DNA from: Archangium_A sp035910535
GTDB lineage: Bacteria; Myxococcota; Myxococcia; Myxococcales; Myxococcaceae
Length of the DNA: 64,000 nucleotides
Reading direction: 5' to 3'
NCBI GenBank assembly: GCA_035910535.1
Contig: JAMHXF010000042.1
Location: 1-64,000 of the forward strand
The translations under genes and the position numbers were made by a program. Shown piece by piece: positions 44,463 to 52,286 of the stretch. The notes beneath the pieces are model-generated. The model did not search any database. It had not been told where the DNA came from and saw only the letters and a program-made list of their open reading frames with translations. Position 1 is the stretch's first letter. Each line of letters starts with the position of its first letter.

Positions 44463-45566
44463 TCACCGCTTTTCGTAACGCCGGGAGCCGGTGTGTTGCA
44501 CGCCTCCTCGCACCTCTAATTCAACGAGCGCGGCAGAGACGGCGCCAGCCCCGATTTCCGGGAGCGCCGCGGCCAGATCATCGAAATCGGTCGGCCCCCG
44601 CCCCAACAATTCATAGACGCGCCGAGCCGTTTCACTGACCTCTGGGAGCTTGAAGACCGGCACATCTTTCGCCGACATCGACCCGGTGAGCCCGACCGCG
44701 TCGAGCACATCACCGAGCGTCACCTGGGGTCGCGCGCCGTTGCGAAGCAGCTCGTTCGAGCCCAGCGCGGCTTCGTTCCACGGGTCTCCAGGCGTCGCGA
44801 GCAAGGGGCGCCGCTGCTCACGTGCGTCGCGCGCCGTGTGCAACGCGCCTGACTTCTGCCCCGCGCGAAACACCAGCACCGCATCGCTCGAGGCCGAGAT
44901 GAGCTTGTTGCGCTGGGTGAACGTGCTGCGATTCGCGCGACACCCGGGAGGAAACTGCGAGAACAACGTCTGATCTGCAGCTCTCATCCGCGCGCAGATC
45001 TCGCGTTGCGGCTCGTCGATTTGATCGAGCGCGTTGCCCAGAAACGCCCAGGTCTCGCCCTTCATGTCGAGCGCGCCGAGGTGCGCGGCCTGATCGCACC
45101 CGAGCGCAGCCCCGGAGACGATGCCCACGCCGTGACGAGACACCTCGCGCGACAACTGCCGCAACCGCGAGAGCGAGTTCGGGTCGAGCGTGCGACTCCC
45201 GACGATGGCGATTCGCCGGCGCCGAGGCGCCGCTGCCGCCGGCCCCTGCGCAAAGAGCAGCGGAGGCACGTCTCCTACGTCGTCCATTCGATCAGGCCAG
45301 CCAGCGTCTCCGGGGAACAGCACCTGAGCCTGCAGCGCCCGACACTGCTGCTCGAGGCGGTCGGCGCGGTCTGCCAGACAGCGGAGCCCGCCGAGCCGCT
45401 CCAGCGCGGCGCCACGCCATTCACACAGCGGCGCCCAGCGCGCGAGCGGCTCTTCGAGCAGCCCACCCAACGAACCAAACCGCCCCAGCAAGGCGTGGAG
45501 CGTTCTGGGCCCCACACCTTGAATCGACCACAACGCCGCCGTCGCCCGCCGCTCTGCCGTGTTCAT
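44463..45566 (-). CDS. dprA: DNA-processing protein DprA/Smf
   Basis: This 367-residue protein has an N-terminal helix-hairpin region ('LWSIQGVGPRTLHALL') and the DprA Rossmann-like domain with 'IAIVGSRTLDPNSL', 'GVGIVSGAALGCDQAAH' and 'RNKLISASSDAVLVFRAG'. A C-terminal winged helix (about 305-365) is present. DprA loads RecA on incoming single-stranded DNA during transformation. Confidence 0.94.
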   Translation of the reverse strand: MNTAERRATAALWSIQGVGPRTLHALLGRFGSLGGLLEEPLARWAPLCEWRGAALERLGGLRCLADRADRLEQQCRALQAQVLFPGDAGWPDRMDDVGDVPPLLFAQGPAAAAPRRRRIAIVGSRTLDPNSLSRLRQLSREVSRHGVGIVSGAALGCDQAAHLGALDMKGETWAFLGNALDQIDEPQREICARMRAADQTLFSQFPPGCRANRSTFTQRNKLISASSDAVLVFRAGQKSGALHTARDAREQRRPLLATPGDPWNEAALGSNELLRNGARPQVTLGDVLDAVGLTGSMSAKDVPVFKLPEVSETARRVYELLGRGPTDFDDLAAALPEIGAGAVSAALVELEVRGGVQHTGSRRYEKR

Positions 45567-45602
45567 TGGCCGCGTTGTACACGCGACCTCCGACAGGTGA
45601 CT

Positions 45603-46763
45603 TCAGCGCGCCGCGCGGCGCGGCCCGCCAGCAGTACGAATTTCGGCGCGGTCGCCACGCACGAGGTCGCGAATCGACCGCGTCACGAGACAAATCGAAA
45701 CCCTGGCCTTCACCTCGAACGCCACGCACTGGCCAATGTCTTCAGCGGCCACGTGATCATCGATCAACGTGGGCTGGAGCAGTGCTTCTTGCGTGATGGG
45801 GTCGTGGCGGCGCCAGAACGTGAACGTGTTGCCGACCTTCACACCGTCGTCAGAGCCCTTGTCCATCACCGCGAGTTGGTGCTCACCGAGGATCGACGGG
45901 TAGCGGCGCACGTCGGCGACCAGCCGCGCGTCTTTCACTTCTTTCTGGTTCGGGCGGGGCGCCACAGCGCGAACGATGGGCTCACCCATGGGGCCGAGCA
46001 GATCGCCGCGACGAACCTCGTCGTACTGCTTCACGAACTGCACCGTCGCGTTGTTGTCGCCGTCGACGCGCATGACCTTCACCTCGGCGAGCACGGCGGT
46101 GTAGTAGCCCACCGGTCGCTGCGTGATGGGGTGCATGAGCTCGCCCTCGGAGCGGAAGACGACGTATGTCTCGCCGAGGCGCGGCGCCTTCTTGCCGAAC
46201 TTCACGTACATCTTGTCGGGGTACGCGAGCATCGCGGCTTCAGAGAACGAGCCGACGATCTTGCCGGTCTCTTCGACGTCGGAGCTGGTCACGAAGCCCG
46301 GCACCGCGACGGACACCGAGTTCTTCGGGCGGAAGCCGATCTGCCCGTGCACGCTGACCTTGTCGTCGTAGTACTCGCCCTCGTCGATGCTCTGCTGGGG
46401 CTCGCCGACCTCGACCTGCGTCGGCACTTCTTCACCCTGCGCGAAGAAGCGAACTTCGTTGCCCGGGTAGATCCAGTGCGGGTTGGCGATCTCCGGGTTG
46501 TACGACCAGACCTTGGGCCAGTACCACGGGCTCCCGAGGAACTTCTGCGACAGGTCCCACAGGGTGTCGCCCTTCTCGACCGTGTGCTGCGTGCCCGGGG
46601 CTGACGCTTTGCCAGTGCTCGACGGCGTGCGCCGCTCGGGCGCGATGGTGGCGCCACCTTCCGTCATGCCGTCGTCCAGTTCATCTTCGTCGCTCTGCGC
46701 GAAGGCGCGGCCGGGCGCGAAGGTGAGGCACGTGAGGGCGGCGGTGAGGAGCAGCTTGCGCAT
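45603..46763 (-). CDS. Exported LysM-domain protein
   Basis: This 386-residue protein begins at ATG 46763 with a signal peptide (RKLLLTAALTCLTFAPGRAFA). A LysM domain follows (about 58-105): 'HTVEKGDTLWDLSQKFLG' and 'NPHWIYPGNEVRF'. The remaining 270 residues are beta-rich and lack a family name I know; similar LysM proteins occur widely in Deltaproteobacteria. It probably binds peptidoglycan. It lies 11 bases after the CpoB-like gene, so the two may share an envelope function. Confidence 0.87.
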   Translation of the reverse strand: MRKLLLTAALTCLTFAPGRAFAQSDEDELDDGMTEGGATIAPERRTPSSTGKASAPGTQHTVEKGDTLWDLSQKFLGSPWYWPKVWSYNPEIANPHWIYPGNEVRFFAQGEEVPTQVEVGEPQQSIDEGEYYDDKVSVHGQIGFRPKNSVSVAVPGFVTSSDVEETGKIVGSFSEAAMLAYPDKMYVKFGKKAPRLGETYVVFRSEGELMHPITQRPVGYYTAVLAEVKVMRVDGDNNATVQFVKQYDEVRRGDLLGPMGEPIVRAVAPRPNQKEVKDARLVADVRRYPSILGEHQLAVMDKGSDDGVKVGNTFTFWRRHDPITQEALLQPTLIDDHVAAEDIGQCVAFEVKARVSICLVTRSIRDLVRGDRAEIRTAGGPRRAAR

Positions 46764-46774
46764 GGGGGACCTCT

Positions 46775-47596
46775 TCAAGGTGAACCAACAGGATTCGAAC
46801 GGGCCGACGCGAGGCGTGACTGCGCTTGCGTCGCGGCGGCGGTGCCCGGGTAATTCGAGACGATTTTTTCCCACGTGGCGCGCGCCTCGCGGGGCTTGTT
46901 GAGGCGCTGGCGGCAGTCGGCGAGCTTGAGCATCGAGTCGAGCACCGCGTCGCCTGCCGGGTAGTTTGCCACCACGCGATCGAAGAACTGCGCGGCCTTC
47001 TCAAAGTCTTTGTCGGCCACCATGGCCAGCCCGGCAAAATACAGCGCGTTGTCGGCCTTGGGGTGTCGCGGCCAGTCGATGACGAACTGCTGCATCTGCG
47101 CGATGCCGGCGTCAGCGTTGCCCGTCTTCATCATTTCAAGGCCGCGCTCGAACTGCGTGTCGGCCATGGCGAGCTCGGCTTCGTCGGGCTCCGCATTGGC
47201 AGCGGGAGTCGGCGCCTTCACTTCGTCGGTGTAGAGCTCGGCGGGCTCGGCCACGTCGACGGAGGTGTCGATCTTCGGGGCGGCTTCACGTTTGGGCTTG
47301 AGCTTCACCACCGCGAGCGGAGGCAAGGCGTCGGCTGAGCTGGTAGCGCGCGGCGACATCGCGACAGGTTTCGGAGCCGTGCGCACAGCGCCGATCACCT
47401 TCTGACTCTCGAGGTTCTCGACGCGGGCTTCGAGGCGCGCGTTCTCGGAGCGCAGCGCGCGCACGGCCGACATCAACTCGGCGTGCTCGGTGCGGGAAAC
47501 GACGTCTGTCGCGCAACCGCAGAGCGCAAGACAGGAGATGGCGGCAAGTGAGCGAATGGCGAACCGAGGATATGGACCCCCTCGGAAGAGGGTCAA
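46775..47596 (-). CDS. CpoB/YbgF-like lipoprotein, start uncertain
   Basis: The protein has a lipoprotein signal ending LCGC, a coiled coil ('TEHAELMSAVRALRSENARL'), a Pro/Ala linker and a C-terminal TPR domain ('AMADTQFERGLEMMKTG', 'ALYFAGLAMVADKDFEKAAQ', 'RLNKPREARATWEKIV'). This layout fits CpoB/YbgF of Tol-Pal systems, which coordinate outer-membrane constriction. The start is odd: no ATG precedes the lipobox. TTG 47596 is the nearest ordinary start codon, while an ATT at 47557 would give a neat signal peptide (MRSLAAISCLALCGC). Confidence 0.8.
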   Translation of the reverse strand: MTLFRGGPYPRFAIRSLAAISCLALCGCATDVVSRTEHAELMSAVRALRSENARLEARVENLESQKVIGAVRTAPKPVAMSPRATSSADALPPLAVVKLKPKREAAPKIDTSVDVAEPAELYTDEVKAPTPAANAEPDEAELAMADTQFERGLEMMKTGNADAGIAQMQQFVIDWPRHPKADNALYFAGLAMVADKDFEKAAQFFDRVVANYPAGDAVLDSMLKLADCRQRLNKPREARATWEKIVSNYPGTAAATQAQSRLASARSNPVGSP

Positions 47597-47615
47597 GAAA
47601 AGCACCGGCGGAGTG

Positions 47616-48377
47616 CTACAGGCTTGCAGCGCCAACACACGTGATGAACGACAGGTGACGACCCGTGACGCCGCGCTCGCGGCGGTGCGAGAAGAACCGC
47701 GCATCGCAGCGCGTGCAATGCGGCAGCGTGGCCACGTGGCTCGCTGACACGCCCTGCTTCGCGAGCGTCGCCGCCACCGCCTTCGGAAGGTCGAGGTGAC
47801 GTTTCTCTTTGCCTTCGACCTGCACCACCACGTCGTTGCCGAACGCGGCTTCAAAACGCGCGGGAAGTTCACCGTCGACCTCGAAGCAGCAGCGCTGAAT
47901 GCACGGGCCAATGGCCGCACGCACGTCTGCCGGTCGAGTGCCTTTGTCGAACCAGTTTTCGAGCGTGCGGGCGGTGATTTCGGCGACCACCCCGCGCCAG
48001 CCGGCGTGCACGGCGGCCACGCGCCCCGAGCGGAGATCTTGAAGCAGAATAGGAACGCAGTCGGCCGTGCGCACCCCAACTGCCGTGCCCGGAGTCTCCG
48101 ACCAGAGCGCGTCGGCTTCGGTTTGCGGCGTGACCCCGGGCGCTTCGAGCACCGCCGCGCCGTGCACCTGCGTCACCGAATAGAGCCGCTCGACGGGCAC
48201 CTGCGCGGCCGCCGCCAGGCGCCGGAGATTCTCAGTGACGGCTTCATCACGGTCGCCCACCACGCGCGACGTGTTGAGCGAATCGAAGGGCGCCAGCGAC
48301 ACGCCGCCAGCACGCGTCGGGAAGCCGTGAGGCACGGTGATCAATGACGCAGTGAGCAATTCCACGAATCCGAACAT
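47616..48377 (-). CDS. pgeF: PgeF/YfiH-family peptidoglycan editing (laccase-domain) protein
   Basis: This 253-residue protein has the family metal site motifs 'VTQVHGAAV', 'VRTADCVPILL', 'VHAGWRGVV' and 'IGPCIQRCCFEV'. YfiH/PgeF was shown in E. coli to remove wrongly incorporated serine-containing peptidoglycan precursors; other members have been called polyphenol oxidases or purine nucleoside phosphorylases. ATG 48377 is the likely start. It reads divergently from the diguanylate cyclase gene. Confidence 0.9.
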   Translation of the reverse strand: MFGFVELLTASLITVPHGFPTRAGGVSLAPFDSLNTSRVVGDRDEAVTENLRRLAAAAQVPVERLYSVTQVHGAAVLEAPGVTPQTEADALWSETPGTAVGVRTADCVPILLQDLRSGRVAAVHAGWRGVVAEITARTLENWFDKGTRPADVRAAIGPCIQRCCFEVDGELPARFEAAFGNDVVVQVEGKEKRHLDLPKAVAATLAKQGVSASHVATLPHCTRCDARFFSHRRERGVTGRHLSFITCVGAASL

Positions 48378-48393
48378 ATGCTGCCGCCCCACT

Positions 48394-50331
48394 GTGCGGT
48401 CCATCGGCACCAGATTGCTCCTCACCGTTTCGGTACCGGCTGTGTTGCTTGCGACGCTGGGCACGATTGCGGCCTGGCGAATGACCGATCACGCCGTGCG
48501 CGAAAAGACGCGCACCGACGCCCTGGGGCTCGCTGAGTTCGTCGCCACGTCTTTCGGTGCGGTGGAAGAAACACCACCCGGCACTGCGCCGCGCATCGCA
48601 CATCGCGCCGTTACCAACGCGGTACGCAGCAGCTGGTCGGCGCTGCAGTTGGTGAGCGATCTTCGAATCGTCGGTCGCGATGGCCAGGTGAAGTGGTCGC
48701 GCGACATCGAAGAAGAAGACAAGGTCTTCTCGAGCGCGAAGCAGCTCTTCGGCATCGCTGAAGGTCGCGCGTCGTTCGATGCGCCGTCGAGCTTTCTGCC
48801 GTGGAGCACCGGCGGCGGCGGTGAAGTGCTCTACCCGCTCGGCGGCGTGGCCTGCGGTGGCTGTCACACTGGCGACTCCACGCTGCGCGTGGGCGTGCTG
48901 CAGCTGACGGTCTCGGAGCCTTCGCTGCGAAAAGAGGTCGCGCGAGTGTTCACCAACGCGACGTGGTTCATCACCTTGTTCGTGCTCACCATCGGCGCGA
49001 CGGTGTTCTTCGCAGTGCAGGCCTTCGTGAGTCGGCGCGTGGCGCGCCTGGCTGCCATCATGAAGCGCGCAGAAGACGGTGACGTCGTGGTGCGCGCGCC
49101 GGACCTCGGGGAAGACGAGCTGGGCCGCCTCGCGCACGCGTTCAATCGAATGCTCGCGCGACTGACCGATCTCAAGGTGGTGGAGATCGATACACAGCGC
49201 GATCTCGAACGCGCGCGCACGGAGCTGGAGCTCAAGAACGAAGTCGAGAAGCGCGTCGCCGAGCTGCAGCTGCTCTTCGATCTCTCTCGCACCATCGCCT
49301 CCACCCTCGACCTCGACGAAGTGCTGCAGCGCGTGACGAACGAAGTGCCGCGCAAGCTGGGCGTGCAGAAGTTCAGCGTGATGCTGCTCAACGCTGCCGG
49401 GCAGTTGGAGGTGCTCACCGCGCACCCGGCGAACGTCGGCTCTGAAGGCCTGACCTTCGACGTCGGCGAAGGCGTGTGTGGTCACGCCGCGCGCCAGGGA
49501 AAGAGGTACTACGCGCCGGATCTCGAGAATGAGCCGTTGTTCAAGGTGAAGGACAAGCCAGAGAAAGGCTCGCTGCTCTCGGTGCCCATGATGCGCGGCG
49601 ACGAGTTGCTGGGCGTCTTGAACTTCGAGCGCTCGCGCCGTGACGGCTTCGCGCTCGTCGAGCAGGACTTCTTCGTCGCCGTCGCCGATCAGATTGCGCT
49701 CGCGGTGCAGAACGCGCGGCTGCACGAGCAGACGGTCGAGCTGTCGGTGACCGACCCGCTCACCGGCGTGCCGAACCGCCGCTACCTCTACCAACAGCTC
49801 GAGGCGGAGCTCGCGCGTTCGCAGCGCTTCTCTTCGCCGCTGTCGATGGTGATGGTCGACATCGATCACTTCAAGCAGCTCAACGACACCGCAGGCCATT
49901 CGGCTGGCGACGAGGTGCTCCGCAAGGTCGCGCAGCTGATGAAGCAGAACCTGCGCAAGGTCGACACGCTGGCGCGCTACGGCGGTGAAGAGTTCATCGT
50001 GCTCTTGCCGCAGATCGATCGAGCCGAAGCCGCCGAGGTCGCCGAGAAGCTGCGCAGCGCGATCGCAGAGAGCGGCATGGAACAAGGGCGCACGCAGCCC
50101 CTGGGCATGGTGACGATTTCCATCGGCGTCGCCACCCTGCCCCGCGACGCGCGCGACGACGTGAAGTTGATCGATTCAGCCGACTCGGCGCTCTACGCCT
50201 CGAAGCGCGGCGGCCGGAACAAGGTCACGTCATACGAGGCCGGCATGGAAATGGAGCCGACGCGGCAGCGCGGCCGATTGGCCCGTGCGCGCACCGGTGA
50301 AACGCCGATGCTGGTTCGGAAAGACGAGTGA
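48394..50331 (+). CDS. Sensor diguanylate cyclase with periplasmic c-type heme motif, HAMP, GAF and GGDEF
   Basis: This ~645-residue protein has two membrane helices (near 8-28 and 190-212) flanking a ~160-residue periplasmic domain. That domain contains CGGCH, a single c-type heme attachment motif. A HAMP-like segment, a coiled coil, a GAF domain (about 310-450) and a GGDEF domain follow. The active site reads RYGGEEF and the inhibitory site RKVD lies five residues before it, so it should make c-di-GMP with feedback control. GTG 48394 was chosen; GTG 48337 would overlap pgeF. Heme sensors linked to GGDEF or chemoreceptors are known in Geobacter. Confidence 0.87.
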   Translation: MRSIGTRLLLTVSVPAVLLATLGTIAAWRMTDHAVREKTRTDALGLAEFVATSFGAVEETPPGTAPRIAHRAVTNAVRSSWSALQLVSDLRIVGRDGQVKWSRDIEEEDKVFSSAKQLFGIAEGRASFDAPSSFLPWSTGGGGEVLYPLGGVACGGCHTGDSTLRVGVLQLTVSEPSLRKEVARVFTNATWFITLFVLTIGATVFFAVQAFVSRRVARLAAIMKRAEDGDVVVRAPDLGEDELGRLAHAFNRMLARLTDLKVVEIDTQRDLERARTELELKNEVEKRVAELQLLFDLSRTIASTLDLDEVLQRVTNEVPRKLGVQKFSVMLLNAAGQLEVLTAHPANVGSEGLTFDVGEGVCGHAARQGKRYYAPDLENEPLFKVKDKPEKGSLLSVPMMRGDELLGVLNFERSRRDGFALVEQDFFVAVADQIALAVQNARLHEQTVELSVTDPLTGVPNRRYLYQQLEAELARSQRFSSPLSMVMVDIDHFKQLNDTAGHSAGDEVLRKVAQLMKQNLRKVDTLARYGGEEFIVLLPQIDRAEAAEVAEKLRSAIAESGMEQGRTQPLGMVTISIGVATLPRDARDDVKLIDSADSALYASKRGGRNKVTSYEAGMEMEPTRQRGRLARARTGETPMLVRKDE

Positions 50332-50708
50332 AGTTCGAACCGGTCTTCACGGTGACCGATTTCTACGACGGGCCCCGGCGCGGCGTTGCGAGCTTCGAAG
50401 GCGCTCCACATTTCTACGATTCGGAGTGGGACGACGACGGCGACAACACGTTCCTCGTGAGCCCCATCTCAGACGACGACCTTCGACTCGCTTTGGAAGA
50501 CTGGGCCATCTGGCTTCGATGGCGAGAGGCGTGGGAAGTCGGCCTCACCACACTCGAAAGCCACCCTGCACTGCCCGCCGATCGCGAACGCCACCTGCAA
50601 TTGAAGGCGCTGCTTTCCGAACGGCTCGCAACCGGTCCGCACTTCGTCAGAGTCTGCGGAACATTTCGAAGCGATCCGCACCTCGAAGTGCGTTGGGAGC
50701 GACGCTGA
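50328..50708 (+). CDS. Small protein of unknown function
   Basis: This 126-residue protein has an acidic patch ('DSEWDDDGDN') and many aromatic residues ('FTVTDFYDGPRRGVASFEG', 'WAIWLRWREAWEVG'). No family was recognised. It starts at GTG 50328, overlapping the diguanylate cyclase stop (GTGA), so it is made with that enzyme. It may be an accessory of the signalling protein, but that is inference from position. Confidence 0.72.
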   Translation: MKFEPVFTVTDFYDGPRRGVASFEGAPHFYDSEWDDDGDNTFLVSPISDDDLRLALEDWAIWLRWREAWEVGLTTLESHPALPADRERHLQLKALLSERLATGPHFVRVCGTFRSDPHLEVRWERR

Positions 50709-51308
50709 TCAGCGCTTCTTCAGCCCGACCAGGTAGATCTCCATGCTCGCGCCGCGCGTGGCTTCGGGCCGGACGATCTTCACGTCGCTGAACATGTCGC
50801 GCACGTCGTTGCGGAACTGATCGAAGTCACCGCCCATGAAGAGCTTGGCGATGAAGTGACCACCGACGCGCCCGCGGCTGCGTGACACGTCGAGCGCGAT
50901 GCCAGCCAGCCGCAGCGATCTCGCCTCGTCGACGTCTTTGATGCCCGTGGTCTTCGGCGCGAGGTCGGAGACAACGACGTCCACCGGCCCGGGGTGCAAC
51001 GCCTCGAGCTTCTGCTGAAAATCGTCGGCCAGTACGTCGAGCACTTCGGTGATGCAGTTGGGCCGCCCCAGCGGCTTGATGACCGCGAGGTCTACGCCTG
51101 TGACGTGCCCCGTGGGGCCTATCTCGTTGAGGATGATCTGAAGAAAGCCGCCCGGCGCCGCGCCCATGTCGACGACGGTCTGGCCCTTCTTGAACACGCC
51201 GAAGCGCTTCGCGATCTCTTCGATCTTGAAGGCGCTCCGCGCGCGCAGCCCCTCTTCCTTCGCCTTGCGAAAGAAGTAGTCCTTCGGCTGGTACGACCGC
51301 TTCGTCAT
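50709..51308 (-). CDS. rlmE: 23S rRNA (uridine-2'-O)-methyltransferase RlmE/FtsJ family
   Basis: This 199-residue enzyme has the FtsJ SAM motif 'VVDMGAAPGGFLQI' and the K-D-K-E catalytic set: Lys in 'SAFKIEEI', Asp in 'VVSDLAPKTTG', Lys in 'FIAKLFMGG', Glu in 'GASMEIYLVG'. It should methylate U2552 of 23S rRNA. It ends one base after the + strand gene; the next gene on this strand ends where it begins. Confidence 0.95.
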   Translation of the reverse strand: MTKRSYQPKDYFFRKAKEEGLRARSAFKIEEIAKRFGVFKKGQTVVDMGAAPGGFLQIILNEIGPTGHVTGVDLAVIKPLGRPNCITEVLDVLADDFQQKLEALHPGPVDVVVSDLAPKTTGIKDVDEARSLRLAGIALDVSRSRGRVGGHFIAKLFMGGDFDQFRNDVRDMFSDVKIVRPEATRGASMEIYLVGLKKR

Positions 51309-51956
51309 TTAGGGCGCCGCGGGAGGCGTGCCGCTCTCGCCCGAGAGATCGTCACCGTTGGCGACGCTCTTCACCTTCTCGAAGAGCTTCATGTAGCGCG
51401 TGACGGCAAAGTCCTTCACGCGGTCGACGTTGATGCGCTTCGCGCTGCCTGAGCTCACCAGTGCCTGGAATACGCGCGACGTGGGAGCCGCTTTGTCCTG
51501 CGCCCACACGGTGATGGTCGACGCGACCGGGCACGCTTCGGCGGCTTTGGCGGCGGCGAAGCTGGCCTCGACGGGGAGGTTGGTCTGCTCTTCGTTGAAC
51601 CACTGCACGTAGGCGATGCCCTGCGCGCCGGCGGTGTCCATCTCGAGGCGACCGATCTTCCCGGCGAGTTCACCCGTGGCGAAGGCCTCCTTCAGGTTCG
51701 CTTCGCACTTGGCCTTCACGTCGCCCGCCTCTTCGCCCTTCTTCACGGCGGCCTCGAGGTCCTTCAGCTTGTACTTCGCGTCTTTGGCGATCGCGGGCAG
51801 CTGCTTGTCGGCCTTCATGGCCTGCACGCGGCTGTCGGTCATGGCCAGTTTGTATTGCTGGTACATGCGGAACTCGTCTTCGGTGATCGAGATGGGCTCC
51901 GCGGCAAACGCGCGGGTGGCGACGACGAAAGCTGCTGCGAGAGAGAGACGACGCAT
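51309..51956 (-). CDS. Exported protein of unknown function
   Basis: This 215-residue protein starts at ATG 51956 with a signal peptide (RRLSLAAAFVVATRAFAA). The mature protein is largely helical ('EDEFRMYQQYKLAMTD', 'LKDLEAAVKKGEEAGDVKAK') with two Cys residues (one in 'KAKCEANL', one in 'EACPVAS') that could form a disulfide. No family was recognised. The longer open frame upstream is not supported. rlmE follows on the same strand with no gap. Confidence 0.78.
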   Translation of the reverse strand: MRRLSLAAAFVVATRAFAAEPISITEDEFRMYQQYKLAMTDSRVQAMKADKQLPAIAKDAKYKLKDLEAAVKKGEEAGDVKAKCEANLKEAFATGELAGKIGRLEMDTAGAQGIAYVQWFNEEQTNLPVEASFAAAKAAEACPVASTITVWAQDKAAPTSRVFQALVSSGSAKRINVDRVKDFAVTRYMKLFEKVKSVANGDDLSGESGTPPAAP

Positions 51957-51998
51957 CACTTCAAGACCTCCAGAAAGGGGCTGCGTTATACCCAAGCC

Positions 51999-52286
51999 AT
52001 GCCCGGGTGTGGAAAGTGCGGAACGAAGTTGGACGTCATGTTCAACCAACCCGGCCGCCGCGACACGTGCCCGTCGTGCGGCGCCGATCTCCGCGCCTGT
52101 GTTCAATGCAGGCACTACGACGAGACCGTCGCCAAAGAATGCAAAGAGCCGTTCGCCGAAGTGCCCATGGACAAGACCGAGGCCAATTTCTGCGATCTGT
52201 TTCAGATCGGTGAAGGTGGAAATCGCGACTCAGGCCCGTCGAAAGACGCGCTGCTGTCGGCGGCGGAAGCGCTCTTCAAAAAGTAG
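51999..52286 (+). CDS. Small zinc-ribbon protein
   Basis: This 95-residue protein has CxxC pairs: 'CGKCGTKL' near the start, 'CPSCGADL' about 17 residues later, and 'CVQCRHYDETVAKEC', consistent with one or two zinc-binding knuckles. The rest is acidic and ends 'DALLSAAEALFKK'. Similar short zinc-ribbon proteins occur across Myxococcota; the function is not known. It starts at ATG 51999, divergent from the exported protein, and its end overlaps the M6 protease gene. Confidence 0.8.
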   Translation: MPGCGKCGTKLDVMFNQPGRRDTCPSCGADLRACVQCRHYDETVAKECKEPFAEVPMDKTEANFCDLFQIGEGGNRDSGPSKDALLSAAEALFKK

